A DNA stretch of 16,613 bases, taken from the NCBI GenBank assembly GCA_020024915.1, contig JAHHSZ010000039.1, forward strand, positions 1 through 16,613, read 5' to 3'. The notes under the pieces are model-generated. The model did not search any database and had not been told where the DNA came from. It was given only the letters and a program-made list of their open reading frames with translations. The DNA is from Fusobacterium sp. (GTDB lineage Bacteria > Fusobacteriota > Fusobacteriia > Fusobacteriales > Fusobacteriaceae). Numbering within the stretch: the stretch's first letter is position 1; every line of letters starts with the position of its first letter. A program made the translations under genes and the position numbers. Shown here piece by piece: positions 15,778 through 16,613 of the stretch.

Positions 15778-16560
15778 GTGTTTAATATGCTTGATAAAGA
15801 TCAATTTTTTAAAGAATTTTCAATAGATGAGGAGTATTTTACATCTACTGGTCTTGTTTGGGAAGAACTGAATAAAATCCATGATAACTATGTAAAATTA
15901 GTCCCTCAGTTAGAGAAAGAAGCTGAGTATATCGTTTCTAAATTAATTGATATTCCTAGTGTGCACTCAGTTAGAAGGAGAGTAAAAAAACCTAAGCATC
16001 TAATTGAAAAAATTATTAGAAAAGGGAAAAAATATGTTGATAGGGGTATCTCGGTTGACACTTATAAGGGAATTGTTACTGACCTTATTGGAATTAGAGT
16101 ATTACATCTTTTTAAAGATGATTGGAAAAATATACATCATGAAATATTAGGGCTTTGGGACATTAGAGAAACTCCTCAAATTAATATCAGAAGAGGAGAT
16201 TACAATGTGATCCAATTACAAGAAAGTATCTCTGAAATGAACTGTGAAATAATAGTTAGAGATCATGGATATCGTTCTGTACACTATCTTATTGGAATTC
16301 CTGTAACTAAAAAGGATGAGATTCTTGTTGAGATACAAGTTAGAACCGTTTTTGAAGAAGCTTGGAGTGAGATAGATCATTTGATGAGATATCCTTATGA
16401 TGTTAACAATCCTATAATAACTGAATACCTAGCTATTTTTAATAGAATAGTTGGAAGTGCTGACGAGATGGGAACATTTATTAAAAATATGAAATCTCAA
16501 TTTACATTAAAACCTGAAGAGGAAATGGAGAAAAGAGAATTAGATACTAAATTTAAATAG
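15778..16560 (+). CDS. Stand-alone RelA/SpoT-domain protein (small alarmone synthetase-like)
   Basis: This predicted nucleotide pyrophosphokinase has the (p)ppGpp-synthetase fold. The synthetase motifs are present in order: a basic substrate loop (RRRVKKPKHLIEKIIRK, residues 66-82), DLIGIRV (102-108, with the metal-binding Asp), GYRSVHY (164-170) and EIQVRT (185-190, with the second catalytic acid), then AWSEIDH (195-201). There is no HD hydrolase domain before it and no TGS or ACT domain after it, and 260 residues is the size of single-domain synthetases. The product could be (p)ppGpp, (p)ppApp or pyrophosphorylated tRNA, all known within the family. Sequence does not decide. AAGGAG lies 6 bases before the GTG start; the in-frame ATG at 15787 is too far from it. 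It is last in the SIR2-like operon and ends at a terminator. Confidence 0.85.
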   Translation: MFNMLDKDQFFKEFSIDEEYFTSTGLVWEELNKIHDNYVKLVPQLEKEAEYIVSKLIDIPSVHSVRRRVKKPKHLIEKIIRKGKKYVDRGISVDTYKGIVTDLIGIRVLHLFKDDWKNIHHEILGLWDIRETPQINIRRGDYNVIQLQESISEMNCEIIVRDHGYRSVHYLIGIPVTKKDEILVEIQVRTVFEEAWSEIDHLMRYPYDVNNPIITEYLAIFNRIVGSADEMGTFIKNMKSQFTLKPEEEMEKRELDTKFK

Positions 16561-16569
16561 AAGTTTAAT

Positions 16570-16600
16570 AACCTAAGCTTAGTTTTGAGCTTAGGTTTTT
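16570..16600 (+). terminator. Intrinsic terminator of the SIR2-like/RelA-SpoT-like operon
   Basis: A perfect 10-bp stem AACCTAAGCT/AGCTTAGGTT (16570-16579 with 16588-16597), an 8-base loop and a T-run follow the last stop codon by 9 bases. It defines the 3' end of the three-frame unit. Confidence 0.92.
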
Positions 16601-16613
16601 CATATATCAAAAA

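Noticed and set aside
1..16613. CRISPR array, insertion sequence, attachment site or prophage genes
   Set aside because: No spaced repeat array, transposase motif, terminal inverted repeats or integrase was seen. The tRNA-Arg is complete, and no duplicated 3' end of it was noticed in the window.

Overview
The window is AT-rich, with strong AGGAGG-type ribosome binding sites and U-tailed hairpin terminators. Its tandem glycine riboswitch sits ahead of a sodium:amino-acid symporter and resembles the well-studied Fusobacterium arrangement. I place it in Fusobacterium or a close relative. That is inference from style and gene content, not from a marker gene.

Left part, minus strand (7073 down to 44): a MATE-family efflux protein, then addB and addA, the two subunits of a helicase-nuclease for double-strand-break repair. 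MATE and addB are 11 bases apart, and addB and addA share a TAATG stop/start. Next is a divergent intergenic region (7074-7325). On the plus strand follow a TauE/SafE-type permease and an EamA/DMT-type transporter in one operon, then a separately promoted zinc-ribbon protein of the PhnA/YjdM family.

Middle, minus strand (13817 down to 9384): cls (cardiolipin-synthase-type phospholipase D), a PHP-domain metallohydrolase, tRNA-Arg(CCU), a small lipoprotein whose ribosome binding site begins a few bases after the tRNA CCA end, and an AGCS symporter. The symporter's roughly 310-base leader holds a consensus promoter, a two-aptamer glycine riboswitch, and an expression platform in which an off-switch can be traced by base pairing.

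Right part, plus strand (13952-16600): the most unusual locus. It holds a degenerate SIR2-like protein, an overlapping reading frame with no recognisable domain, and a stand-alone RelA/SpoT-type (alarmone synthetase-like) protein, closed by a terminator. The first two frames meet at a textbook -1 ribosomal frameshift signal: slippery A AAA AAG in the correct register, a 5-base spacer, a perfect 9-bp stem, and a second helix from its loop to downstream sequence (a possible pseudoknot). The two frames are jointly open for only 16 bases, and the slippery heptamer lies exactly there. The second frame has no credible ribosome binding site of its own. I infer that the locus makes a 268-residue SIR2-like protein and a 601-residue frameshift fusion, together with a nucleotide-pyrophosphokinase-like partner. 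This is a candidate undescribed nucleotide-signalling or defence module.
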